In this document: in pieces, positions 45,993 to 58,689 of the stretch
Numbering within the stretch: position 1 is the first letter of the stretch
Layout: each line of letters opens with the position of its first letter
NCBI RefSeq assembly: GCF_030867095.1
Contig: NC_081824.1
Location: 147,093,433-147,157,432 of the forward strand
From: Alligator mississippiensis
Lineage: Eukaryota > Chordata > Crocodylia > Alligatoridae
Length of the DNA stretch: 64,000 nucleotides
Reading direction: 5' to 3'
Notes under the pieces: generated by a model
Databases searched by the model: none
The model's input: only the letters and a program-made list of their open reading frames with translations
Told to the model about the DNA's origin: nothing
Translations under genes and position numbers: made by a program

Positions 45993-48644
45993 TGGAGTCC
46001 ACCTTCCTGAAGCAGAAAATTAGGCTTAGATTTTTTTAGAATAGCAGTCATGGGATTTTTAATCAAAACCCTTCAGTATAAGCAACCATTTCCTCTACTT
46101 GAACTCCAAACTCCTTCCCATCTTTATTCTCATGTCACACCTATATTGGCTTTAATGGAACCCAGATACAGGGGGCATGGACAGGCATAACACTTAAAAT
46201 TATTTAAATGCAGTTTAAAATTGAAGCAGACAGGTACACAAGCCTGTTAAACCCATTTAAATTCACCTAAAATGGTTCAAAAGGGTACCTGGAAAATCAA
46301 GTACTATTTTGAATAGGTTTACTGTGGACTACTTCAGGGTTGTATGTGGACACAAGCATTCTGTGACAAGGGTCTGATTAGTCCTCCAGGCATTCCACAC
46401 AGCATCGCTCTTCACCCCCTACCCCCCACATGCACTGATGCAACTGGCTTCTCTGGTATGTAGCCAGAATTGTACTGCCCCCCTTTTTCCTTTTGTTGGC
46501 ACTTTTTATCAATTAACTCTCCCACACTTCATATTCAATAAAAACTATTTTTTTTGACAACCAGCTGTGCTCTCACACCCTACTTGACCTCAGCCCACCA
46601 CCATACCTCACCCCCCAACCCCTGGGAACCAAAAAGCATAGATCCAAAGAGTATAACTCCCCTCCCCCCCACCCTCAACCCTCCCTGCAAGTCAGAGGAA
46701 CACACTTCAGACTTTGCTGACTTGCAGACTATTGAAGTTTATTGAGCTTATGTTTAGGAACTAAGGGAAAGCATAAAAAGAACAATGCCCCCATATACAG
46801 GTCATCCACTCCCTGGACCTCCTAAAGCATGGGTGCAAGTACTCCCCCTGATCCCCACTCACCTACTGCAAAGCATGATGAACTGGGTGCTCACTCCCAT
46901 CTCCTGATGTTGGAGCCACAGCACTTCATACCACTGCGAAATGGTTTCCAGTCAGTGACGTTTTGGACCAGTTGAGTTGTTCTGTGTGTCTGCATCCAGA
47001 GAGAAACTTTTAGGGCTTCTCTACACTACATTCAAGCATGCTAGGGAAGACCACTGTGAAAACATGCCCTGCCTATTCCCTCCCCCTCAAGCTGTACCCA
47101 ATGTAACCATGTCAGAAACTGCTTGCAAGCATAGAGAGGTGCTCTAAAAACAATTCAGTCATGGCACAGATGAGGAGATGCCATGGTAGTCACTTCCCTA
47201 TTTCTTAGGTTAACAGTTCTCATGGCAGAAAACAAGCATCTTGTGAAGGGTTTTTTTCTAAGTATTTATCATTTACTTCTTTTCCCATTGAAGTCAATGG
47301 GAGTTCTCAGTGGGAGCAAAAGTAGGCCTGTGCTGAATGCTTATAGTATTGCCAACCCCAACTACACAAAAATCATGAGTCAGGCCCCTCAATATCACAT
47401 AGGTGGAGTACATATGTGCTTTGTTTGGCTCAAGTTTCTTTTCTTCTAGTTGAGTCTTTAGGGTTTTCAAGTTTTTTTCCTATCAGGATAAGGGCAAGGT
47501 ATTTAAAAACATGAAGCCGGAGGTTCTTACATAATGGTACAGCCCCAGGAATTGGAACTTTAAGAAAAAAACACAAAATATTGAGAGATGATAAAATCAC
47601 AAGTTGGCAAAGACACCTTTTCAAACCACTTACATTTTACTTTCTCTCAGATTCTTGATTAGGGGAGAAGTAAGCCCCCCCCCCCCCCTTCTCCCCCCTT
47701 CCCCTCCACAGTTTTGGCTCTGCTAATAATTCTACAAAAATAATTTCAGGTGAATTTTCTCTCCTTTTCCCTTCACTATGGCTGCTGTTAGAATCATCTT
47801 CTTGATCTTCCCAACATCCATGTGCATCTCTTTTCACACATTACATTTTCTTTTTTTTTTTTTTTTCTTTTTCTTCATGGCAAATACCATTGAACCAGAC
47901 CAGAAGCCTGGAAGAAAAGCAATTTTAGGTTCTGTTCCCAGATAAGAAAGAAAATCCCTTCCTGTTACAGATTCCATAGAGAAGAGTGAACTAAAATGCA
48001 AGGCCTGATAAAGCTGACCTGTTTTTAAGCTCAGGCTGTGGGCTATGTTAGCACTGAAGACAAGCATTTCATGAAGGATTAGTCCAGGAGATATAGAAGA
48101 AAGAAAATCGTTTAACTCTCCTACTCCCCTGAGGGGACCTGTCTTTGTTTTCAGATACCAAGGCTGGAATGATACTGTTAATGATCTTGCTACTGAGATT
48201 GTAATTCATAACCTGCTGGATAAGTCACTGGGGGGCAAACTCTTCTAAGATTTCAAATCTTCTAACCGGTCCTGGAGAAATTTATGTTATTCACCAATAT
48301 TATCAGGGAGCAAAAGATGAAAAAGGTCCACTGAGCTACCTAGTCCATTATCCCTGCAGCGTAGAATTGGTTTCTTCTCTGAGCCAGGTCTTCCGTGGGT
48401 GCAAATCAATTGAACTCCCTTGGAAGTTAAGAGTTACACTATGTTTATTTACATCCACTGAGAGTCTGGCCCTGCATGCAGTTAAGACTGACAGCTATTG
48501 AAGATTGACAACCTTAATATTAATTTGTGTCTCTGCAGGCAAACATGTTCTGAGCACCATCTACCAGTCAGCTGTGCTTTATTTACATTATAAGCTTATA
48601 TACAGAAGTGTATTTTGTGCCATTCTCCTCCATTCTACCTGGTA
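45993..48644. other. AT-rich sequence without recognised gene
   Basis: No exon recognised. A C14 run lies at 47675-47688 and a T-run at about 47850-47866. The segment near 46.99-47.03 kb, 'agggcttctctacactacat', resembles a DNA-element terminus without a clear partner. Confidence 0.4.
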
Positions 48645-49172
48645 GGTGCATCTACATGTGCAATCAATGCAAAGCAATAAACTACAGAGCAGTTTGAGTC
48701 AGAGTAAAGTACTCCCGGGAGCAGAGTCTAAAGAAACCCATGAACATGTACAAGTGCCCTACATGTGCTCCTGAGACAGCAGCAATTTGAACTGGGGTGA
48801 AGCAGACCTGGGCTGGCAGTAGGGACAATGGGGTCAGCCCTAGGCTCCAGGTAGTGGCATTGGGTGGCGAAGGGGCTGGTTTGGGCACATAGTGGAAGTG
48901 TGGAGCCATGTGACTAGGCAACAGTCAGGAGTCTGGCCCCTGGCTGGCTGGACTGACAGGGTACAATTTACATCTGTGGCCAGCATCGACATATGCATTT
49001 AATCAAAGTAAATTAGCCCCGGTGGAAGATAGTGCTGTCTCCATCAGTGCTTTCTTACTGCTGTGTTAATTAGTTTACCGCAGCCTAACACCTTTCCACG
49101 TGTAGACACTGATGCTTTACTCCACAGCTCTACTCTGCAGTTAAGCGCATGTGTAGAGGTGGACAGTGTTCC
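48645..49172. mobile_element. Foldback-family element with GC-rich body (~530 bp)
   Basis: The left edge is 'ggtgcatctacatgtgcaat'; the right edge in reverse is CACTGTCCACCTCTACACATG. Body phrases such as 'ctggggtgaagcagacctgg' and 'ggctggtttgggcacatag' parallel the element at 24168-24640, so these two are the closest relatives in the family here. Confidence 0.68.
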
Positions 49173-49829
49173 CAAAAGATCCATTGGTGTTCTGTGTTTT
49201 TTTTGGTATATTTTGCTTAAGGTTTATTAACTGGTAGCTCCTGGAACACCAGTTGGAACAATTACTACCTGCATGCCCAACTGCATGAAGCTCCATGTAA
49301 CAGCAGTACATTGTGGCAGTGCTGATGATTCATTTGAAAAGTTGTCACAAATGGTGCTACAGTATGAAATGCATTTTCCAGTCACAAGGCTATAATTTCA
49401 GTCTCTCCCTCCCCTTTCAGCTTTCTCCCTCTCCTGGCTCATAAGTGCAGGCCCCCTCATAGATTGAGCATCTTTCTGTGATCGCCTTTGGCTGGGTGAG
49501 GTCCCCAACAACCTTTCCAGAAGAAAAAAAGAAAGTAAAAATATTCCCACGTATGGAGCTTGCAGGAAACAGGAAGTTGGCGACGGTGACCAGGGCTGTG
49601 ACCTCACACATCTCTCCGACTAATGTAATCAGATACCGTGGCAGTTGGGAGAAAAAAGGAAAGAGAAGTCTGGCCCTGGGACCGCAAATCACAGACTGTG
49701 ATGACAAGAGGGGGCCTAATAAAACTCAGCACCCTTCGCTTTTAAATGAAACAAGGGCAGGAGGGCATGATTTATTGCCTGAAGACTTCATGAGGTATCA
49801 CTTACTTTGAAATGCCTTTAGCTAGGCAA
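49173..49829. other. Unassigned sequence
   Basis: No exon recognised; short frames on both strands carry no domain. Confidence 0.4.
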
Positions 49830-50065
49830 GGTTGGAGTGTTGTTGTAGCTGTGCTCACCCAAGGAATATATGGGAAGTAAGGGTTCCTTTCCGTGTCTTT
49901 TACTGGACCAACTGCATAGCTGGAAGAAATGTTAAACAAGCTTTCAGGCACAAGTGCCCTTCTTCAAATCTGAGAAAGATCACTTGTGCCTAAAATCTTG
50001 TGCAATGGCTCCCCAGCTGTACAGGGGGTCCAGTAAAAAAATATCACCAACAAACCTTTGCTTCT
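49830..50065. mobile_element. Inverted pair of Penelope-type 3' tails
   Basis: The left half (about 49830-49965) is a tail on the minus strand: 'agaagggcacttgtgcctga', 'agttggtccagtaaaaga', then 'acagctacaacaacactcc'. The right half (about 49968-50065) is a second tail on the plus strand: 'gatcacttgtgcctaaaatc', 'gggtccagtaaaaaaatatc'. They meet head to head, as at 6.1 kb. Confidence 0.65.
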
Positions 50066-52106
50066 TGTATTTAGCTGGGCAGTACAACTACAGAACTGGA
50101 AAGCATGGCTAAATCTGGGAGGAGATTAGTCCTTTATTTAAATTATTATTCTTCCTGTTATCATTATTATTATTATTATTAACAAAAGCAAACAAGTGTT
50201 ATGTAGCAGGGGGTGAGAATGAGAATGTCTTCTATGGCTTTCTTTTATTTAGGCTACCCTTTTGTTCATAGGTACCAACTTTAGTTTTTGCCACTGGGTG
50301 CTTGCAGACAACCCCCCCCCCCCAAAACCTCAAAACAGTGCTTTAAACTCAGCATGTTTCCATCCTGAGCCTCACACGTGCCCAGAAGAGCCAGCACGTT
50401 TCCTCAACCAAGTTCTGCAGCATCTTTAAAGATCAGATGCTTTAGTGGGGCTTTTTTTGGTGCTTTTATCGAACAGCTGATTGAAACAGCTTTAGCTAAA
50501 TCTTCCGATAAAGCACGGTTTGCTTGTTTTTTAATATCTGTAACCACCACCGCTGTGGCTCATGGGTGTTAAGCACTCTTATTTTTCAGTGGGTGCTTGA
50601 GCCCCAGAGCACCCATGGAATCAGTGACTATGCTCCAAAATAGGGGGAGGGAGCATCCCCTCCCCCCGTTTTGCCAAAATGAATAGTGATGCTGGGAGAA
50701 GGGAAAATTAGGAAAGCCCTGGACACTGAAAAGTGTCAGTGTATAAGACAGATTTAAAAAAAGCCATTGAATTCTGACTTTGTTCAAATGAATCAACAAG
50801 AGCAAGTGAACTTAATGGAATGGAGCTTCCTTTTGGATAGTTTATGGTCAAAATAAATTGCTTATAACATAGAGACCCCTGTAGAGATAAATCAAGGACA
50901 AACAAGCTCATTCTGTTGAAACAGAACAAGCCTAACTTGGCAGGTTGGGTTTCTCCACAAAAAAAAAAAAAAAAGTGGGGGGTGGCAGGGGGATTTTTTA
51001 GGTCTTTTGCAGAATGCCATTTTTCCCAGCCCTGTTTCTGCAGCAATTGTTTTCATGGCTCTGTCTTGTTTTTACCATTACTTGAAGAAAAAACAAACTG
51101 GTGATGGACGAACCTTGAAAGTTTCAGCAGTTCCATTTATACAAAGTGCCAAAAGGTCAAGTGACTCAAATATCTGTGAATCCACAAAATTGTGCTGAAA
51201 TCACATGACTTTATGCTTCTTGGCAAGACTTCCAGCAACTCTTCTTTCTGGTGAAGTTGAGAACTGCATTTTTCTGCTTTATATTTTGATTCTTGGTCCA
51301 AATGAAAACCCAGAAGTTTAAAAACAAACACAAAAATTAAACAGAATGGAGAGAAGAGAGAAAAGGGAATTTAACAGATTTTTTTAACTTCATGCATATT
51401 TTAGTTCAGTTTTTACTGAAACTTTGAGCAGATATGCTCACTAGTTATTTTAAATGACTTGGCCACTATAGTGAAAAGCAAGGTATAAATGAAAGATAAT
51501 AAGAGAAAGATAGTAAGATCCAAGCATGAGTTTGCCCTGGTCCTCCTTTATCCTGGCTACAAATCTTCATCAAGGGGAATTTCATCTGATTGAAGCAGAG
51601 AAATGTGGACCAGCTGGCACCAATTAGAAAGCATCAGTTTAAAAGATAGATTTAACTATAGTGCATTGCAGCTGAACCAATTATTTGGTCTTCACCTTTC
51701 CTAGGGTATGAATGAGCCAGGAGCCACATACCCAGGAGCATGCTCAGTTTCTGGATACACACTATAAATATATTAAATTATGTTGCTGAAACATTTTTGA
51801 GCAGAAGCAGCAGATTTTCATGGTGATAAAGGCTGGTTGGAAGTTGGTACTTCCTCCCTTGCCATCAGGTTTGGAGAATTTCAAAGCCTCTTACTATGGT
51901 TTCTATGTTGTATGGTAACAGCCCCTTTTTCTGGAGGATTTCCATGAAAATGAAAGTGAATGTATGCAATTCTGTTCCATTTTTCATTAAAGTCACACAT
52001 CTCATTGCTAGCAGGCTTTTGCTGGACTTTTGGTCAGTTGCTTAAGACAGGTGTTTCTGCTGCAAACGAACTGATTTATTCAAACCTAAACATTTCTTAA
52101 AGTGCA
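50066..52106. other. AT-rich sequence without recognised gene
   Basis: No exon recognised. An (ATT)n run lies at about 50162-50182 and an A16 run at 50959-50974. Confidence 0.45.
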
Positions 52107-52984
52107 GGGAACCTTTGTACATAAAGGACAGGTCGGGGAAGAAGGGGGGGGGGGTTGCACTTTATGTCAGTGAGCAATATACATCAACCCTCATCAAGAC
52201 AGAATCCAAGGTTGAGGAAGTAGAAGGATTGTGGGTTAGGCTACATGGGGAGCAAGGAGAAAGGGATTTGGTGGTAGGGGTCTGCTACAGACCCCCACAC
52301 CAAGGGGAAGAAATAGATGCGGGGCTCCTGAGGCAACTCTCGGAGACCATAAAAGCTAAAGAGACGGTAGTCATGGGGGACCTAAACTACCCGGACATCT
52401 GCTGGGAGACGCAGACAGCAAGGTCCCATCCCTCACGCAGGTTTCTAACCTGTGTACAGGACCTCCACCTGACACAGGAGGTGCATGGTCCCACTAGGGG
52501 GAATGCCATACTGGATCTGGTATTGGCAACAGGGGATGACATGATAGGGGACCTCCAGATCGGTAGCCATTTGGGAGACAGTGATCACCTAATAATAGAA
52601 TTCAACATAAGACGGCGAGTGGGTAAGGTAACTAGTAGGGTGAAAGTGCTAGACTTTAGGAAAGCTGATCTCAATGCACTTAGGCGATTAGTCAAGGACG
52701 CACTGCAGAGTAGGAGTTTTGAAGGGATGGGAGCCCAAGAAGGGTGGCTGTGCCTTAAGGAAACGATCCTTCGGGCACAAAGCAAGACAATCCCCGAGCG
52801 AGGCAAAAGAGGGAAAGGGGCCAGGAGGCTTCCATGGCTGACCAGAGAAATCCAGGGCAGCCTAAGGGCCAAAAGGGGAGCACATAAAAGTGGAAACAAG
52901 GTGAGATCACTAAAGATGACTATACCTCCTCTGCTCGTGCTTGTAGGGAGGCAGTTAGGCGGGCCAAAGCTACCATGGAGCTGA
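52107..52984 (+). pseudogene. CR1 ORF2 endonuclease domain, N-terminally truncated and frameshifted
   Basis: Apurinic/apyrimidinic-type endonuclease of a non-LTR retrotransposon, which nicks the target so that the 3' hydroxyl can prime reverse transcription. Visible motifs are GGGVALYVSEQY near the start, VVGVCYRPP, the catalytic-region VMGDLNYPDICWE and the C-terminal SDHLIIEF. The N-terminal part with the metal-binding Asn and Glu is missing, because the element is truncated there. The frame leaves ORF2 at a short A-run near 52886-52890; after that it reads about 30 unrelated codons to the stop at 52984, while the proper coding sequence continues in another frame. No nuclease activity is expected. 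Confidence 0.9.
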
Positions 52985-54726
52985 GGATGGCAACCCAAAT
53001 AAAAGACAACAAGAAATTGTTTTTTAGATATATAGGGAGTAAAAGGAAGGCCCAGGGAGGAATAGGACCCCTGCTAAATGGGCAGAAACAATTGGTGACA
53101 GACAGGGGGGACAAGGCTGAACTCCTCAATGAGTTCTTTGCCTCAGTGTTCCTAAGTGAGGGGCACGACAAGTCTCTCACTGGGGTTGTAGAGAGGCAGC
53201 AGCAAGGCACCAGACTTCCATACGTAGACCCTGAGGTGGTGCAGAGTCACTTGGAAGAACTGGATGCCTTTAAGTCGGCAGGCCCGGATGAGCTCCATCC
53301 GAGGGTGCTGAAGGCACTGGCCGACATCATTGCAGAGCCACTGGCGGGAATATTCAAATGCTCATGGCGCACGGGCCAAGTCCCGGAGGACTGGAAAAGG
53401 GCTAACGTGGTCCCCATTTTCAAAAAGGGGAGGAAGGAGGACCCGGGCAACTATAGGCCGGTCAGTCTCACCTCCATCCTTGGTAAAGTCTTTGAAAAAA
53501 TTATCAAGGCTCACATTTGTGAGAGCCCGGCAGGGCAAATTATGCTGAGGGGAAACCAGCACGGGTCTGTGGCGGGCAGATCGTGCCTGACCAATCTAGT
53601 CTCTTTCTATGACCAGGTTACGAAACGCCTGGACACAGGAGGAGGGGTGGATGTCGTATACTTAGACTTCAGGAAGGCCTTCGATACGGTATCCCACCCC
53701 ATACTGGTGAACAAGTTAAGAGGCTGTGATGTGGATGACTACACAGTCCGGTGGGTGGCGAATTGGCTAGAGGGTCACACCCAGAGAGTCGTGGTGGATG
53801 GGTCGGTCTCGACCTGGAAGGGTGTGGGCAGTGGGGTCCCGCAGGGCTCGGTCCTTGGACCGATACTCTTTAATGTCTTCATCAGTGACTTGGACGAGGG
53901 AGTGAAATGTACTCTGTCCAAGTTTGCAGATGACACAAAGCTATGGGGAGAAGTGGACATGCCGGAGGGCAGGGAACAGCTGCAGGCAGACCTGGATAGG
54001 TTGGACAAGTGGGCAGAAAACAACAGGATGCAGTTCAACAAGGAGAAATGCAAAGTGTTGCACCTAGGGAGGAAAAATGTCCAGCACACCTACAGCCTAG
54101 GGAATGACCTGCTGGGTGGCACAGAGGTGGAAAGGGATCTTGGAGTCCTAGTGGACTCCAAGATGAACATGAGTCTGCAGTGTGACGAAGCCATCAGAAA
54201 AGCCAATGGCACTTTATCGTGCATCAGCAGATGCATGACGAATAGGTCCAAGGAGGTGATACTTCCCCTCTATTGGGCGCTGGTCAGACCGCAGTTGGAG
54301 TACTGCGTGCAATTCTGGGCGCCACACTTCAAGAAGGATGCAGATAACCTGGAGAGGGTCCAGAGAAGGGCAACTCGTATGGTCAAGGGCCTGCAGACCA
54401 AGCCCTACGAGGAGAGACTAGAGAAACTGGACCTTTTCAGCCTCCGCAAGAGAAGGTTGAGAGGCGACCTTGTGGCTGCCTTTAAGTTCATCACGGGGGC
54501 ACAGAAGGGAATTGGTGAGTATTTATTCACCAAGGCGCCCCCGGGGGTTACAAGAAACAATGGCCACAAGCTAGCAGAGAGCAGATTTAGATTGGACATT
54601 AGGAAGAACTTCTTCACAGTTCGAGTGGCCAAGGTCTGGAACGGGCTCCCAAGGGAGGTGGTGCTCTCCCCTACCCTGGGGGTCTTCAAGAGGAGGTTAG
54701 ATGAGTATCTAGCTGGGGTCATCTAG
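52975..54726 (+). CDS. CR1 reverse transcriptase (ORF2 C-terminal part)
   Basis: RNA-dependent DNA polymerase of a CR1 LINE. The 583-codon frame is uninterrupted. Motifs in order: ANVVPIFKKG and NYRPVSLTSI (fingers, about residues 142-167); SCLTNLVSFYDQV; VYLDFRKAFDTVSH with the first catalytic Asp (about 227-240); [14 protein letters not shown] (about 288-301); FADDTKLWG with the catalytic Asp pair (about 317-325); CKVLHLGRK; and the C-terminal [17 protein letters not shown] and YLAGVI, matching other CR1 tails here. In a complete element it would be fused to the upstream endonuclease; the first ATG at 52975 is convenience only, since coding similarity extends upstream in this frame to about 52890. 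There is no promoter of its own, so expression would need readthrough. Probably inactive as a mobile unit. Confidence 0.92.
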   Translation: MELRMATQIKDNKKLFFRYIGSKRKAQGGIGPLLNGQKQLVTDRGDKAELLNEFFASVFLSEGHDKSLTGVVERQQQGTRLPYVDPEVVQSHLEELDAFKSAGPDELHPRVLKALADIIAEPLAGIFKCSWRTGQVPEDWKRANVVPIFKKGRKEDPGNYRPVSLTSILGKVFEKIIKAHICESPAGQIMLRGNQHGSVAGRSCLTNLVSFYDQVTKRLDTGGGVDVVYLDFRKAFDTVSHPILVNKLRGCDVDDYTVRWVANWLEGHTQRVVVDGSVSTWKGVGSGVPQGSVLGPILFNVFISDLDEGVKCTLSKFADDTKLWGEVDMPEGREQLQADLDRLDKWAENNRMQFNKEKCKVLHLGRKNVQHTYSLGNDLLGGTEVERDLGVLVDSKMNMSLQCDEAIRKANGTLSCISRCMTNRSKEVILPLYWALVRPQLEYCVQFWAPHFKKDADNLERVQRRATRMVKGLQTKPYEERLEKLDLFSLRKRRLRGDLVAAFKFITGAQKGIGEYLFTKAPPGVTRNNGHKLAESRFRLDIRKNFFTVRVAKVWNGLPREVVLSPTLGVFKRRLDEYLAGVI

Positions 54727-54820
54727 ACCCAGCACTCTTTCCTGCCTATGCAGGGGGTCGGACTCGATGATCTATTGAGGTCCCTTCTGACCCTAACATC
54801 TATGAATCTATGAATCTATA

Positions 54821-55479
54821 ACTTAGCCAAGACAAAACTCCCGGGTAACCAAATCCTGTCCATTTACACAGGCTTCTACGGAGAAACTAGAGAAGAGAAT
54901 AGGAGCACTTGGCACCCAAATGATAAGTTCTATAATGTCCCACAGATGTGGTTTCATATCAACCCAAGCCATGATATTCTGCCATTTCCAAATTGAATTT
55001 TTTTCTGGGCTTTTTACTTGTTGGAAATGTGGGTATTTTGACTTTTTGACTTGTCCTGGTATGAAAACAAATGTTGTTATATTGTACTTTGCTAGGAAAG
55101 GGAATTTCAGTTCCACTTACAAGTATTAGCAGACTTTTTTAACACAAAGACAGTAGAGAAATGTTATGTTCATTTTCCAGGTGTGAAACTGAGACACATG
55201 ACTGATTAGATGCCTCAGTCCAGTCCCCTAGCTATTGGACTCCTCCTCTCCTTCTCAGGTAGATATAAAAATTCCACTCCTCTCCGAAAATGGGCCCTGT
55301 ATGTTTTTTGTCATGATGACAGAAAAGGACTAAAAAGACCTCAGTGTAGCAAAGCCAGTCCTTACTTACAGGAGACCTTCATATAAGCCTTCATATGGGG
55401 GACATACAAAAACCTAGATAGATAGACAGATCAGCAGGAAAACAGGCAATTATATGCAGTTCTTAAACACTATGGTGGT
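54821..55479. other. AT-rich sequence without recognised gene
   Basis: No exon or repeat identified. Confidence 0.4.
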
Positions 55480-56010
55480 AACACATTGGAACATAGGACT
55501 GGAGGGGACATCCTGGATTATCATATCCAACCTTCTGCTCTCTTAAATACTATGCCAGTTAATCGCTTTTATGAACTGATTGAATTCCATCTTAAAACTT
55601 CTTGGGTTTTTTTGCCCCCACTAATTCTATTGCAAGGCTATTACAGAACCTCACTGCTCTAATAAGTAAGCACCTTCATCTAATTTCCAACTTAAATTAA
55701 TTAACAGGTTTATAAACACTTCTTCTTGTTCCATCATTGCTTTTTAGCTAAAATAACTCTCTTAACCCCAGGAGTTCACCCCCTGATGTATTTACACAGA
55801 GCAATCATACACCCTCTTAGTCTTTGATTAAACAAGCCAAGGTCTTCTAGTTTCCTTCTGTATGTTAAGCTCTCCATGCTGCCTGCTCAGCCTAGCAGCT
55901 CTTCTCTGGACCTGTTCCCATTTGAATTGATTTGTTTTGAACATGGGTGGCCAAAACTACACATAGCATTTCAGCTGGAGTCATGCCAGTGCCCTGTATA
56001 AAGGTGCTGC
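55480..56010 (-). mobile_element. Old CR1-like LINE 3' fragment
   Basis: The plus-strand text has CR1 landmarks in reverse order and orientation: 'aggactggaggggacatc' near the 3' tail, then 'agcagctcttctctggacc', 'gtggccaaaactacacatag' and 'gccagtgccctgtataaa' on the upstream coding side. Frames are heavily broken, so this copy is much older than the one at 52.1 kb. Confidence 0.7.
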
Positions 56011-57058
56011 TAATACTTCTCTATTTCTACTAAATCACATTTACCTGATATGGCTGATAGAGTGACAGACAGATAGGAGTACATATGAAGAAAAGATAAG
56101 CTTTGCATATATTAAAAGGTAAAAGGGAATAGGAGAGTGGCCTGATGAAAGCCCACCAGTTTAATAAAAGCAGTGCGCACAATCCATGTCCAATAAAACA
56201 GAAGTCCTCTTCAGAGTATGTACCAGTTAGAGAAACAGATGTGATAAAAAGTATGGTGGTGCATAAATTTTTGATTGATGTGCAAATCTCAGGAATGTGA
56301 AGGTTTATAATCACCACAGATAAGGTCCCAAATGTCGGTTGCCTAAGGGCTTTATTGAACTCTTTGAACATCTAGGATTTGGAATCCGTGTGATTGCACT
56401 GGAATTTACATGAGGACGAGCTATCTCACAAGATCACCAGTAAGCCCTCCAGAATCATGCAAGCCACTTCACATTTGAAAAAACTCGAACTGAAAAGCTT
56501 CTCATTAAGTTTGGCTTGGCTGGTACTTAATTTGTCAGATTAGTTCATCTATTCTTAATGGAAGGTTAAGACCTGGCAAGTTTCTACTGCATGTTACATT
56601 GATGCAAAACTTTAAACACAAAATAGCACTATTCATCTTGGTCCTGCATATTCCATAAGAGAAGATACCATCCTTCTCCAAAGGGCTCACATTCTGGACC
56701 CAAGAAACAATGGAATTCAGAAAGTTAATACACTAGCTGACCAAATGCAAGTCCAATCTCTGAACACTGCTGTAGTAGAGTTAGCTTCTGGTTAAAAGTT
56801 AACATGAGCCTAGGTTCTATCACTTTACAATGTGTAACCTGCTTCTAGTAAATGATAAACTTCTAAGGGTTCAGTCCAACTTGCTAGATATCCAGTTTTG
56901 TTTTATATAGCTATTTATGGGGGAAAAAATCCTTACATTGAAAAGTAAAGAAAATAAAAGATGATGCCTGTTTTGTTTTAAAACTGAAAAGCATAGATGA
57001 CAATCATATTGGAATCTATGAGATCTATATTGTACAACACAATATTTGTCTTAAAGTG
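56011..57058. other. AT-rich sequence without recognised gene
   Basis: No exon identified. Confidence 0.4.
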
Positions 57059-57059
57059 A

Positions 57060-57332
57060 AATAGAGGCCCAGAGAAAGGCGCCAAACTGAAAACACTAAA
57101 AGGAGGCTAGACATAAGGAAAAACTTCTTTATAAGTCAAGTACCGAGGGTTTGGAACAGGCTCCCCCCAGAGGTGGTACAGTCACCCACCCTGGTGATCT
57201 TCAAAAAGTGTCTTGATGCCCATTTTGCTGGGGCCATCTGATCCCAGCAGTCTCTCCTGTCCAAATGCAGGAGGGCTGGACCTGATGATCTGTAAGGTCC
57301 CTTCCAGTCTGTAACAACTATGAAACTATGGA
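57060..57332 (+). mobile_element. CR1 LINE 3' fragment
   Basis: Plus-strand text 'ggaggctagacataagg', 'aaaaacttctttataag', 'ttggaacaggctcccccc', 'atcttcaaaaagtgtcttg' matches the CR1 C-terminal coding order ([21 protein letters not shown]). The 3' UTR phrase 'gacctgatgatctgtaagg' and a tail near 57332 follow. Confidence 0.83.
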
Positions 57333-58149
57333 AGGCCACTAGTTAAGCACTGAACAGGTATAGCATGTGAAACAGTAGTAAACGCTTCTTCACAGTGCTT
57401 CAACCATGACTTGGAAGAACCACATCCAAGTTGTAGGTCAGTTTATTTCCTTTTCAGTCCTTTACCACTCCTCTAAAAAGCATGTCAGTAACTGTTATCT
57501 TTAAGTTTGTTTTATGGGAGGAACTAGAGGACATCATACAAACAGGGCCTGCCTCAGCTCCAAAGGGGCAAAAAGGAATCCTTTTATTGACTTCAGTGGG
57601 GGTAGGATCCAGTCTGGATGCAAACAAGTTGTTTGCATTTAGCATTGCTTTCCTCCCTTTATTCTTTTCCTTTACTTTTCAAAGACTTTTTAAAGACTCA
57701 CCCTTCAATAAATCACTCATGGAGCCTTGAATAACATGCTATATTCTGAGTATGTATTAATGAACCACGTCCCTGTGTTGCAGTGTCAGGACATTGGCAG
57801 TGTCTTCCTCACCCCTGCTTTTTCTTATGGCATTGTATAGGATCCTTGAGCTGTGTATGAGGGTTCAAAGTGGTGATTTAAGGAACTTCTTGGGTAAATG
57901 ATTGCCAGTGACCCAATGACACAGGCAATATTCCAGGCCTAAGCCTATGTTCCTATGTTATTGTGCTAATAGAAAATTAACCTGTAGAAATCCTGCCACG
58001 GGTGAGGCCCCATGTACCACAAACCACATTAGATCTCCATTATGTATCAGGGACTCTAGATGCATTTATCTATTCCACTAGCTAGCTACAGCATGACAGG
58101 ATCTGAGTGTTTTTCATTACTTAAAAGATGTAATTATTTCACCCGTGCA

Positions 58150-58180
<31 letters not shown>

Positions 58181-58689
58181 CCCTGTCCCTGACATCAAAC
58201 TATTGCCCCCTTGTACTACAGAGGATGAAGATTCAGCACAAAGCTCAAAGTTGCAGCACAGCCTAGCAGTTGATCTGCACTGAGGTGCTAATTGTGGTTT
58301 GCAGTCTCTTTCATACACCCAGTGGAACCAGATTAAAACTGAGGGAAGAATCAGGCTGTATCATAGCAGCAGCATGCCTATGTTTGCTTTAGACATTTTT
58401 GTCGTTAGTTAGATAAGTTATTTGAAAACCTCAGTCACCTCAGTGCTCATTCAGAAGCAAATCTTCAGGCAGTCATCAGTGTCTTTACCAGGGCATACAA
58501 GAAAATGGTACCCACGCTTAAAATTCAGAAGACTAAGGTCCTCCATTAATAAGCTCCTAATGAACAGTCCCCAGCTCCGGTACTTCAGAGTTATAGTGAG
58601 ACTCTGGAGAACACTGAGTATTTCCTGTAGCTTGGAAGCTGTCTCTCACAAAAGGCTGACATCAACAAAGAAACCTAACATCATCTATT
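57333..58689. other. AT-rich sequence with CT microsatellite
   Basis: No exon recognised. A (CT)14 microsatellite lies at 58150-58177. Confidence 0.45.
58150..58177. repeat. (CT)n microsatellite
   Basis: About 14 CT units. Confidence 0.95.

Larger units (their letters stand above)
52107..54820 (+). mobile_element. CR1 LINE, 5'-truncated, near-intact ORF2
   Basis: The insertion starts abruptly inside the endonuclease domain at about 52107. It ends at about 54820 with the CR1 hallmark of short tandem 3' repeats ('atctatgaatctatgaatct'). CR1 elements do not end in poly(A) and normally truncate at the 5' end by aborted target-primed reverse transcription. The reverse transcriptase frame is uninterrupted, so this is the youngest LINE copy in the window. 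Confidence 0.93.
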
